From the NCBI GenBank assembly GCA_016200485.1, contig JACQEP010000009.1, positions 39,868 to 103,867 on the forward strand: a DNA stretch of 64,000 bases, in the 5' to 3' direction. This stretch comes from Gammaproteobacteria bacterium. Lineage in GTDB: Bacteria > Pseudomonadota > Gammaproteobacteria > Tenderiales > Tenderiaceae. A program made the translations under genes and the position numbers. The notes below the pieces were generated by a model. That model was not told where the DNA came from. It did no database searches and saw only the letters and a program-made list of their open reading frames with translations. Position 1 is the first letter of the stretch, and every line of letters starts with the position of its first letter. Of the stretch, positions 44,375-51,746 are shown one piece after another.

Positions 44375-45177
44375 AGATTAAGAGGCTGTTTAGCGGCGGC
44401 CTGTTGGCATTGGCCGCATCTCCCTGGATGTCAGGGATCGTAATGGCGGGGACAGGAACGGATGATATTCCGACCCGGACCCGGGATTTTGCAATGGCAC
44501 CGCATGAACATTATGATCATGTGTTGCATGAAATATTCGTCGATTTGACGATCATCGGCGTTATTTTTTTGATATTGACCGTGTATTTACTGTTTGCTTA
44601 CAAGCGTAAGAATGCGGGTGATGTCGGTAAGCAACCAAAGCTAAGTACCCAGGCGATGCTTGGCTGGTTGATTATTCCTTCCGCCTTGTTTTTGGCCGAT
44701 GACTTGTTCCTCTTCGCCAAAGCCTGGGATCTGCACGATAACTATCGCAAGGTTCCCAAGGACGCTTATGAAATCAAAGTCACCGGTCAGACGTGGAGCT
44801 GGTCGTATGAATATCCCAATGGTGTAACCACGACTAACGAGCTCGTCGTTCCGCAGGGGCAGCCAGTACTGTTGCGGATGACCAGTAACGATGTCATTCA
44901 CTCGCATTACATGAACAAGTTCCGCGTCACTGAAGACGTGGTGCCTGGGCGTGTGACCTATGAGTGGTTCATGCCAAATGAGTTGGGCGAGTCGGTGGTG
45001 ACCTGTCGTGAATACTGCGGCATGTTGCACTCCGGCATGTATGGCACGGTTAAGGTGGTCAGTCCGGCGGATTTTGAAAGCTGGATGGCGGCTCAGGCAT
45101 CTGCTGCTGCGCCTGCCGCTGAACAACCGACTGCTGCTGCGCAACCCGCCGCACCTGCCACTGCGACGACACTGTAA
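44371..45177 (+). CDS. Heme-copper oxidase subunit II (CuA)
   Basis: 268 residues from a GTG at 44371 with GGAGGG before it. Signal peptide, two membrane helices (VDLTIIGVIFLILTVYLLFAY; MLGWLIIPSALFLADDLF), then a cupredoxin domain. CuA ligands are intact: His177 (NDVIHSHYM), Cys212-x-Glu-x-Cys216 (CREYC), His220 and Met223. An Ala/Pro-rich tail ends the protein. The subunit takes electrons from cytochrome c. No fused cytochrome c domain. Confidence 0.94.
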   Translation: MKIKRLFSGGLLALAASPWMSGIVMAGTGTDDIPTRTRDFAMAPHEHYDHVLHEIFVDLTIIGVIFLILTVYLLFAYKRKNAGDVGKQPKLSTQAMLGWLIIPSALFLADDLFLFAKAWDLHDNYRKVPKDAYEIKVTGQTWSWSYEYPNGVTTTNELVVPQGQPVLLRMTSNDVIHSHYMNKFRVTEDVVPGRVTYEWFMPNELGESVVTCREYCGMLHSGMYGTVKVVSPADFESWMAAQASAAAPAAEQPTAAAQPAAPATATTL

Positions 45178-45192
45178 GAGAGGGAGTAAGTC

Positions 45193-46779
45193 ATGGCACA
45201 ACCAAAAACAGTTAAAGAATGGGTCTTTAGTTGCGATCATAAGATCCTGGGTATTTGGTATCTGATCGGATCGATCGCCGCATTTGCGGTGGCCGGTCTG
45301 ATGGCGATGCTGATTCGTATCGAACTCGGCTCACTCGGGCCGACACTGACCGAAGATCCGAATGTCTATAATTTGTGGCTGACCATGCATGGCGCGGTCA
45401 TGATTCTGGGCTTCCAGATTCCCGCCTTGCTCGGTTTCTTCGCCAACTGGGCGGTACCGATCATGATCGGGGCCAAAGATATGGCCTTCCCGCGTGTGAA
45501 TGCACTGAGCGTATGGCTGTTCTGGTCCGGCGTGTTGCTGGCGCTGAGCAACTATGTAATCCCAGATTCCTTCAATGGCATGTGGACCGGTTATCCGCCG
45601 TATTCGGAATCCGAGATGGCCGGTAATACTGCGCTCTATACTATGATCGTGGTAGTGCTGGGGATGTCTTCCGTGTTTGGCGCGGTGAATTTGGCGTGTA
45701 CCGTTGCCTTCATGCGCGCCAAAGGCATGGGCTGGTTCCAGATGAACGTGCTGACGTGGGCCGTATTCACATCGAACATCATCCAGCTGATCTTTATTCC
45801 AGTGCTGGCGGCCAGTGTGCTGTTGCTGACCTTGGATAAATATCTGGGCTTCGGCTTCTATGATCCAACCAAAGGGGGTGATGTGTTGTTGTATCAGAAC
45901 TTGTTCTGGTTCTACTCGCATCCGGCGGTGTACGTCATTCTGTTGCCATTCCTGGGTGTCTGTTTCGAGATCGTGGCCACCTTCTCGCGCAACCAGATCT
46001 TTAACTACAAAGTATTGATTTGGGCGATCATTGCCTTCATCCCGGTCGGTGGCGACGTGTGGATTCATCATGTGTTCGTCGCGGGTATGCCGAACTGGTT
46101 GCGTCAGCTGCAATCCTTCACCACGCTGCTGATCTCCATTCCCTTCGGTCTGATGATCATGAGTCTGGTCGGTACCTTCTATAAAGGCAGTATCGAGTTC
46201 CGTACGCCGCTGCACTGGGTAATCGGCGTGTTGTTCATGATTTTGATTGGCGGTCTGACGGGTATCCCGAACGCACTCGCTTCGATCGACTATGGCCTGT
46301 CTGACAGCTATGCCATCATGAGTCACTTCCATTATGTCATGGCCATGTCGGGTACGATGGCGATCTTCGGCGGCGTGTATTACTACCTGCCCAAGTTGAC
46401 CGGCCGTTATTACAACGAAGTCATGGGCAAGATCTCTTGCTGGTTGTTTTTTATCGGCATGAACGTCACCATGGCACCGCTGTACTTGATCGGTCTTGAT
46501 GGCATGTCGCGCCGTTATTACGATTACCAGCAGTTCCCGCAGTTCGAGGCGACTCAGCATCTGGCTACCTACGGCGTGTATATCGCTGCCGCAGGTATCC
46601 TGATCATGCTGGTGTCGTGGATCCATTGTGCGGTTGCGGGTGCGAAGGCGCCTGCCAATCCATGGGGCTCGAAGTCACTTGAGTTCACTCATACTGAAGT
46701 CATCCCAGGCCCCGGCAATTTCCTAGAGCCACCGGTGTTGCCTGCGGGCTGGACCCCCTATAACTACGATAAAGCGTAA
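45193..46779 (+). CDS. Heme-copper oxidase subunit I, A2-like with altered proton channel
   Basis: 528 residues, about 12 membrane helices. All haem and CuB ligands are visible: His66 (MHGAVM), His243 and Tyr247 (YSHPAVY), His292-His293 (WIHHVF), His378 and His380 (SHFHYV). The YSHPAV wording defines A2-type oxidases, which lack the Glu of GHPEV. Unlike typical A-family enzymes the K-channel lysine (IPTGxK) is a Met: IPFGLMIM, residues 316-323. D-channel Asp is retained (GAKDMAFPR) but one Asn of the NN pair is Ala. An aa3- or bo-like O2 reductase is most likely, with ctaB and ctaA nearby for haem A. An sNOR-like activity cannot be ruled out. Confidence 0.93.
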   Translation: MAQPKTVKEWVFSCDHKILGIWYLIGSIAAFAVAGLMAMLIRIELGSLGPTLTEDPNVYNLWLTMHGAVMILGFQIPALLGFFANWAVPIMIGAKDMAFPRVNALSVWLFWSGVLLALSNYVIPDSFNGMWTGYPPYSESEMAGNTALYTMIVVVLGMSSVFGAVNLACTVAFMRAKGMGWFQMNVLTWAVFTSNIIQLIFIPVLAASVLLLTLDKYLGFGFYDPTKGGDVLLYQNLFWFYSHPAVYVILLPFLGVCFEIVATFSRNQIFNYKVLIWAIIAFIPVGGDVWIHHVFVAGMPNWLRQLQSFTTLLISIPFGLMIMSLVGTFYKGSIEFRTPLHWVIGVLFMILIGGLTGIPNALASIDYGLSDSYAIMSHFHYVMAMSGTMAIFGGVYYYLPKLTGRYYNEVMGKISCWLFFIGMNVTMAPLYLIGLDGMSRRYYDYQQFPQFEATQHLATYGVYIAAAGILIMLVSWIHCAVAGAKAPANPWGSKSLEFTHTEVIPGPGNFLEPPVLPAGWTPYNYDKA

Positions 46780-46791
46780 CCTCCCAAACGT

Positions 46792-46820
46792 TTGGCAGGC
46801 CTTCGGGCCTGCCAATTTCT
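46792..46820 (+). terminator. Terminator/attenuator after oxidase subunit I
   Basis: TTGGCAGGCC, TTCG loop, GGCCTGCCAA, then TTTCTT: 10-bp stem with a stable tetraloop and weak T tract, between subunit I and heme O synthase. Confidence 0.75.
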
Positions 46821-46851
46821 TAAATTCGGAGACAAGTAGTAGGTGGTGATT

Positions 46852-47781
46852 ATGCAGATTCAAAGCACCTATCAATATTTAGTAACAACCCAACGCCGGG
46901 CATCTTCGATTGCCCATACGGTAAAGGCGCTGTATGCCATTGCCAAGCCCGGTATTGTCGGATTAACACTGGTTGCCGCGTTGGCCGGCGCTTATGTCGG
47001 TAATCGGGGCGCATTACCCGGCGTTGAATCGCTGGTATGGATGTTGATCACGCTGGCGTTAGTCACAGCGGGATCGTGCATGTTGAATAATCTTTATGAT
47101 CGCGATATCGATCGCCTGATGGCGCGGACGCGCTCGCGTGGATTGGTTGTCGGCGCAGTGTCGCCGCAATTGACGCTGATCATTGGATTAATATTGGTGA
47201 CATTGCCTTTGCCTGTCATGGCGGCAAAGGTAAATGTGGTGACCGCGTGGCTGACTGCTGCCGCGGCGTTTGGTTATGTTGTGGTTTACACCATATGGGC
47301 GAAGCGAAGAACACCGTGGGCCAATCAGCTTGGTGGTATTGCGGGTGCGTTGCCGCCGATGATTGGTGTTACTGCCGCTGCCGGCGGTGTTGATCTCAAT
47401 GCCTGGATACTGTTTGTGATCATGGTCGTGTGGCAGCAACCGCATGCCTTGAGTCTGGCGTTGAAATATCGCGCCGACTACGCCCGCGCCGGTGTGCCGG
47501 TGATTCCGGTCGCCAAAGGGGTCGCCGCTACCAAGCTGCGGATTTTTATCTATACTATGATCCTGTTGCCATTGAGCATGGTGCCTTATTTCACCGGCAT
47601 AGCAGGCATGTTCTATCTGGCGACGGCGACTATTCTAAGTTCGATCTTCCTCTATAAAGCGGCAGTATTCCTGCGCTCAGAAGCCGACTGCGATATGCGC
47701 CTGTTCCTGTTCTCGCTGCTGCATCTGGTGGTGCTGTTTGCAGCGCTGGTGTTGGATATCAATCCTGTGGTGGTGCCATGA
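46852..47781 (+). CDS. ctaB: Protoheme IX farnesyltransferase (heme O synthase)
   Basis: 309 residues from the ATG at 46852; a GTG 9 bases upstream is an alternative. UbiA-type prenyltransferase with about eight membrane helices; motif 1 NLYDRDIDRLMARTRSR (Asp-rich, Mg-diphosphate binding) and motif 2 KRRTPWANQLGGIAGALPPMIG, plus LSLALKYRADYARAGVPV. It converts haem B to haem O, the precursor of haem A made by the ctaA product at 48684. It overlaps a small membrane-protein gene by 4 bases. Confidence 0.96.
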   Translation: MQIQSTYQYLVTTQRRASSIAHTVKALYAIAKPGIVGLTLVAALAGAYVGNRGALPGVESLVWMLITLALVTAGSCMLNNLYDRDIDRLMARTRSRGLVVGAVSPQLTLIIGLILVTLPLPVMAAKVNVVTAWLTAAAAFGYVVVYTIWAKRRTPWANQLGGIAGALPPMIGVTAAAGGVDLNAWILFVIMVVWQQPHALSLALKYRADYARAGVPVIPVAKGVAATKLRIFIYTMILLPLSMVPYFTGIAGMFYLATATILSSIFLYKAAVFLRSEADCDMRLFLFSLLHLVVLFAALVLDINPVVVP

Positions 47782-47909
47782 TGAATCAAACAATGATTAA
47801 CGAAGACAAACGCCGTGAACGCATGAAGAACATCACCGGGCTGATGCTGGGTGTGTTTGTGTTGGTTCTGTTTGTGGTTAGCTGGCTGGCGTTGCAGGGC
47901 AAGGTATAG
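47778..47909 (+). CDS. Small single-helix membrane protein overlapping ctaB
   Basis: 43 residues: MMNQTMINEDKRRERMKNIT then a hydrophobic helix GLMLGVFVLVLFVVSWLALQ and GKV. The ATG overlaps the ctaB stop (ATGA), so translation is coupled. Short single-span proteins next to ctaB or oxidase genes occur in many proteobacteria as putative assembly or structural subunits. Exact family not recognised, so I give no symbol. A hairpin follows. Confidence 0.75.
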   Translation: MMNQTMINEDKRRERMKNITGLMLGVFVLVLFVVSWLALQGKV

Positions 47910-47914
47910 CTACT

Positions 47915-47952
47915 GGGATCGCGGGGCGTCCCGCGTAAAATCCCCGTTTTTA
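47915..47952 (+). terminator. Terminator of the oxidase / ctaB transcript
   Basis: CGCGGG, GCGT loop, CCCGCG, then TAAAATCCCCGTTTTTAC. It is followed by an ACCACAGAGGCACAGAG-type sequence and a short GCCCAT triplet repeat with no gene. Confidence 0.6.
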
Positions 47953-48101
47953 CCACAGAGGCACAGAGAACACAGAGGGAAACGCTGTTGTTATATTTCT
48001 GGGGCCATCTTTCGGCGTGGTGAAGAAGTTAAATCAATTTCTTGTAGGGTGGTGCCCATGCCCATGCCCATGCGCACGCGGTTAGCGTAAATCAACATCC
48101 C

Positions 48102-48662
48102 CTACTGCGCCGTCCGACTAATCGGCAACTGATACTCAACATGTCCGTCGGTGTAGTAAATCTCCAGCGACGGTAAGCTCAATTGATAGTGATTTTCACT
48201 GCTCCACTGCTTCATGGCAGGGTAGGCTTTGAATGAGCCGAGCATCGGGCTGCCGTTGAAGGTGGCGCGGATCACTTGCTGGGACAGTAAGTTTTCTTCA
48301 CTCAGGCCGCTGGGTGGATAGTCACGGTCGCTGATGATGTAGCCGACTTTGCTGCGCAGTTTGTCGGCGGCAACTTGTGCCGGGTCATCGAAGAATAACG
48401 CGGCGGCGGCGATGGGGGTGACATTGGCTTCTTTGAGTTTGGCTTCGACCTGCTTGAAAACGCCTTTGATCTCGTTATAAGGGCCGGTGTGATTGACGTA
48501 GACCAGCCGGTAACTGGGCGCCATTACTTTTTCCAGCGTCGGCTGGCTGAACATGCCCAAATAAAACAGTATGCTTGCCGTGCCGATGATGGCAAAGGCG
48601 GAGGCGATCAAGGCGACGACTAATAGTTTTTGTGATGGGTATTTGTTGTCTGGCTCTGACAT
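48102..48662 (-). CDS. GyrI-like domain membrane-anchored protein
   Basis: 186 residues. N-terminal membrane helix (LLVVALIASAFAIIGTASILFYL) with short cytoplasmic head, then a GyrI/SOUL-like small-molecule binding domain: RLVYVNHTGPYNEIKGVFKQVE, AALFFDDPAQVAADKLRSKVGYII, ATFNGSPMLGSFKAYPAMKQW. These domains bind small ligands or antagonise gyrase; the membrane location here argues for a sensor or chaperone role. It lies 21 bases downstream of heme A synthase on the same strand, so a connection with haem or oxidase assembly is possible. Confidence 0.8.
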   Translation of the reverse strand: MSEPDNKYPSQKLLVVALIASAFAIIGTASILFYLGMFSQPTLEKVMAPSYRLVYVNHTGPYNEIKGVFKQVEAKLKEANVTPIAAAALFFDDPAQVAADKLRSKVGYIISDRDYPPSGLSEENLLSQQVIRATFNGSPMLGSFKAYPAMKQWSSENHYQLSLPSLEIYYTDGHVEYQLPISRTAQ

Positions 48663-48683
48663 AGTCGAGTTAATCCTGGTTAA

Positions 48684-49745
48684 TTACTGGCGCCGCAGGG
48701 CATGTGCGGCAAATAAGGCGGCGGTAAATAATAGTACGGCACCGCCTTGGTGGGCAGCTGCCAACGGGATCGGCACGATCAATAATAACGTGGTGATGCC
48801 GATGGCGACTTGCAGCAACACGGCTGCGAGTAACAGATTCATGCCGAGTCGGGCACGGGGTTGGAGATCGACGCGGCGCGCCGTCCACCAGAATGCGAGG
48901 ATGCTGGCGAGTACGGTCATGGCCAGTACGCGGTGGTCAAACTGGACGGTGATGAAATTCTCGAAGAAATTGCGCCACAGCGGATCCAGCGCCAGGATGT
49001 CGTTGTGTATCCATTGACCTTCCATCAACGGGAAGGTGTTATAGACAAATCCTGCACGCAGGCCGGCAACAAAACCACCGGACAGGATCGTGACATACGC
49101 CAGCGCCACGATAGCAGCGGCGTAGTTGCCGAGGGTGGCGATGCGATTGGGTTTTAATTCTTTGCGTGGAAACAGCAGCCCGAGCGCGACCCAGAGAATA
49201 TAGCCATAGATGATGACGGCGAAGCCGAGGTGCGCGGTGAGGCGATATTGCGAGACGTGGGCATCTTCAGCCAGGCCGCTTGAAACCATGTACCAGCCGA
49301 GTGCGCCTTGTAGCCCGCCAAGGATAAACATAGTAATCAACTTGGGTTTTAGCTCTTTGGATACCTGGCCACGCACAAAGAAATAGAGCATAGGGATCAA
49401 AAAGAGTACGCCAATGCCGCGGCCGAGCAGGCGATGAAAGTACTCAAGCCAGAAAATACCTTTAAAGCCTTCTACATCCATGTCCGGATTCTTGAATTGG
49501 AATTCCGGGAACTGCTGATATTGACGAAAAGTGCTTTCCCATTCGGCTTGTGACAGTGGCGGAATGGCGCCGACAATGGGCTCCCACTGCACCATCGATA
49601 GACCGGAGCCGGTGAGGCGGGTCACGCCGCCGATGACCACCATCGTGAAAATCATGGCGCAGATGAGCAGCAGCCAGGCGGTGATGATTTTGTCGTGATT
49701 GCGGGAAAAGGATGTCGATTGCATAGTCAGAGATGTTACGTTCAT
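48684..49745 (-). CDS. ctaA: Heme A synthase (COX15/CtaA)
   Basis: 353 residues from the ATG at 49745 (GAGGG 8 bases upstream); the longer form adds an unlikely 12 residues. Eight membrane helices in two four-helix halves: VVIGGVTRLTGSGLSMVQWEP and EYFHRLLGRGIGVLFLIP in the first half with the conserved His, and SQYRLTAHLGFAV, QFDHRVLAMTVLA and AAHQGGAVLLF in the second. The QWEP(I)-type loop marks the type I group of Alphaproteobacteria/mitochondria and some Gammaproteobacteria. It oxidises the C8 methyl of haem O. Divergent from the NOR-like gene. Confidence 0.95.
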   Translation of the reverse strand: MNVTSLTMQSTSFSRNHDKIITAWLLLICAMIFTMVVIGGVTRLTGSGLSMVQWEPIVGAIPPLSQAEWESTFRQYQQFPEFQFKNPDMDVEGFKGIFWLEYFHRLLGRGIGVLFLIPMLYFFVRGQVSKELKPKLITMFILGGLQGALGWYMVSSGLAEDAHVSQYRLTAHLGFAVIIYGYILWVALGLLFPRKELKPNRIATLGNYAAAIVALAYVTILSGGFVAGLRAGFVYNTFPLMEGQWIHNDILALDPLWRNFFENFITVQFDHRVLAMTVLASILAFWWTARRVDLQPRARLGMNLLLAAVLLQVAIGITTLLLIVPIPLAAAHQGGAVLLFTAALFAAHALRRQ

Positions 49746-49907
49746 TGGTCGTACCCTCGCCAGTGATTGCTGCTTAGGCATGGAATAAATGTCGCATTTA
49801 TAATACCACGATGCCTGTGGCTATTGTAAAATGTGCGGGCATTATTGAAGAATGTTCCGAGTATTCCGAGTAATAAAGTCAGAATTAGTCACGGATATGG
49901 GCGCAGC

Positions 49908-51266
49908 ATGAAACAGAATCAATATGAATTGGAAATCCCGACCGGTAGTCCTCGCCAGTTGGCGATCGGTTGGTTGTTTTTGGCGCTTGGGGCGCTAATC
50001 CTCGGTGGTGTGTTGACTATATTAATAGTGTTGTCACGCACGCCCGGTGTGCAGAGTATTATTCCGTGGACCGATTTTTTTCACACGGCGATTATTGTTC
50101 ATGTTGATCTAACCGTGCTGGTCTGGTTTCTCGCATTCGCGGGCATATTCTGGAGTCTGAATGGTAACGCGCGCGGCGCTGGATTAGGTTGGTTGGCGCT
50201 GGGTTTGTGTGTGCTTGGAACAATTATTTTCACCGCCGCGCCATTTCTCGGTGCCGGTGACCCATTGATGAATAATTACATTCCGATTCTGCTCGATAAA
50301 AAGTTTCTCATCGGTTTGGGGATCGTCGGTCTTGGGTTTTCAGTGTCGATCGTGCGTGGCTTAATCAGTTTGCGTGGGCTAGGTAACATGCAAACCGGCA
50401 CCGGTGTCTTGCAGTTTGGCATCGTGACAGCATTGATTACAGCACTGGCATCAGTGCTGGCACTAATGGCGACATATAGCACCATGCCGCAACTGGATCA
50501 GCCGCGCGCTCATTATGAATTGTTGTTCTGGGGTGGTGGCCACACTCTGCAATTTACGCACACGCAATTAATGGTGGTGGCCTGGCTGGTGTTGGCCACG
50601 GCGGCGGGTGTTTCGATAAAATTTTCACCGCGTGTTGCCTGGATCATTATCGCGCTGGGTTTTGCGCCGGTGCTCTCAGTGCCGGTGTTGTATGCCATGT
50701 ACAGCGTCGATTCCGCAGAGCATCTCGTGATGTTCACCAAGCTGATGCAATATGGCGGCGGCATCAGCGCATTGCTGATCGGTTTGATGTTAGTGATCGG
50801 TTGGGCAGAAACAGGGTTTGGTTTGCGCACGCCTGAACGCTCGGCGATGATTTGTTCGATTTTGTTGTTCGGATTCGGTGGTGTCATCGGCTATTTGATT
50901 AGCGGCATTAACGTCACCATCCCTGCGCATTATCACGGTTCCATCGTTGCGGTAACGATCGCCTTTATGGGGTTTGGCTATTATTTGTTGCCCCGCTTTG
51001 GTTTTGAAATCAGAACGCCAAAACTGGCGACCTGGCAACCGGCGATTTATGCCGGTGGACAGTGTCTGCATGTATTAGGGTTGGCATGGGCGGGTGGCTA
51101 TGGCATTCAGCGCAAAACTGCGGGCGCGGCGCAAGGGTTGCACAACATTCAAGAAATTGCCGCGATGGGCATCATGGGTATTGGTGGCTTGATTTCAGTG
51201 GTCGGTGGTTTGTTGTTTCTGGTGGTTGCGATCAAGGCGATTTGGCCGGTGCTGCGCAGTCGATAA
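49908..51266 (+). CDS. Divergent heme-copper oxidase superfamily subunit I, NOR-like active site
   Basis: 452 residues, about 12 membrane helices, no subunit II nearby. Haem ligand histidines can be placed: His65 in IIVHVDL (helix II), His341 and His343 in IPAHYHG (helix X). In helix VI the usual HPEVY is HTLQF (His212, Phe216), so the cross-linked active-site Tyr is gone. In helix VII the usual HH pair is EH (Glu271-His272 in SAEHLVMF). A Glu plus His set at the non-haem metal and no Tyr are features of nitric oxide reductases. Placed 162 bases from ctaA (divergent) and followed by nap. Function (NO reduction or O2 reduction) is not settled. Confidence 0.85.
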   Translation: MKQNQYELEIPTGSPRQLAIGWLFLALGALILGGVLTILIVLSRTPGVQSIIPWTDFFHTAIIVHVDLTVLVWFLAFAGIFWSLNGNARGAGLGWLALGLCVLGTIIFTAAPFLGAGDPLMNNYIPILLDKKFLIGLGIVGLGFSVSIVRGLISLRGLGNMQTGTGVLQFGIVTALITALASVLALMATYSTMPQLDQPRAHYELLFWGGGHTLQFTHTQLMVVAWLVLATAAGVSIKFSPRVAWIIIALGFAPVLSVPVLYAMYSVDSAEHLVMFTKLMQYGGGISALLIGLMLVIGWAETGFGLRTPERSAMICSILLFGFGGVIGYLISGINVTIPAHYHGSIVAVTIAFMGFGYYLLPRFGFEIRTPKLATWQPAIYAGGQCLHVLGLAWAGGYGIQRKTAGAAQGLHNIQEIAAMGIMGIGGLISVVGGLLFLVVAIKAIWPVLRSR

Positions 51267-51329
51267 ACCCCTCCTAATACCCACTTTTATGTAGAGGGGA
51301 ATTCACGCTAATAAAATATGTAATTTAGC

Positions 51330-51359
51330 CGTTAGCCTCTGATGCCGAGGAGGCTAACG
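51330..51359 (+). other. Hairpin in the HCO-like/napD intergenic region
   Basis: Perfect 10-bp stem CGTTAGCCTC/GAGGCTAACG with a 10-base loop, no clear T tract. It could be the terminator of the NOR-like gene or a leader structure of nap. No FNR/NarP box was recognised in 51267-51491. Confidence 0.45.
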
Positions 51360-51491
51360 CCCTATGCCATTAAGTATCAATCATTCGCAGTTATTCATTC
51401 TATGTCACGCGGAGATGGTCGTGGCGCAGTGGTTTATTAGTAAGTCAGCATTTATTAACGCCCATTTAAAAATCAAAAAGGAAGCGCAGCT

Positions 51492-51746
51492 ATGAACATT
51501 GCAGGTGTGTTGGTCAATGCGCTGCCGGGCAAGAAGCAGGAGGTGGAAATCGCTTTGTTGGATATGCCGGGTGTCGAAGTACATATCGTTAATGAGCAAG
51601 GGCGCATGGTGGTGACAATAGAAGGTGCCGACGAGCGCATGGTTTCCGACACGCTATCGCAGATGCACGCGTTGAATGGCGTGCTGTCAGCAGCGATGGT
51701 TTATCACTCTTTCGATGATTCTGAAACAGAGGGGGGTTCCCCATGA
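51492..51746 (+). CDS. napD: Periplasmic nitrate reductase assembly chaperone NapD
   Basis: 84 residues. NapD features: an N-terminal [30 protein letters not shown] and GRMVVTIEG ferredoxin-like fold. NapD binds the twin-arginine signal of NapA and holds back export until the cofactor is inserted. GGAAGCGC before the ATG. It overlaps napA by 4 bases (ATGA). Confidence 0.95.
   Translation: MNIAGVLVNALPGKKQEVEIALLDMPGVEVHIVNEQGRMVVTIEGADERMVSDTLSQMHALNGVLSAAMVYHSFDDSETEGGSP

Noticed and set aside
45331..46626. Long open frame (about 430 codons) antisense to oxidase subunit I
   Set aside because: His/Gln/Asp-rich product with no domain; mirrors the codon bias of the real membrane protein gene.
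48052..48074. GCCCAT repeated three times
   Set aside because: Too short to be a meaningful tandem repeat or CRISPR unit; no spacers and no cas genes in the window.
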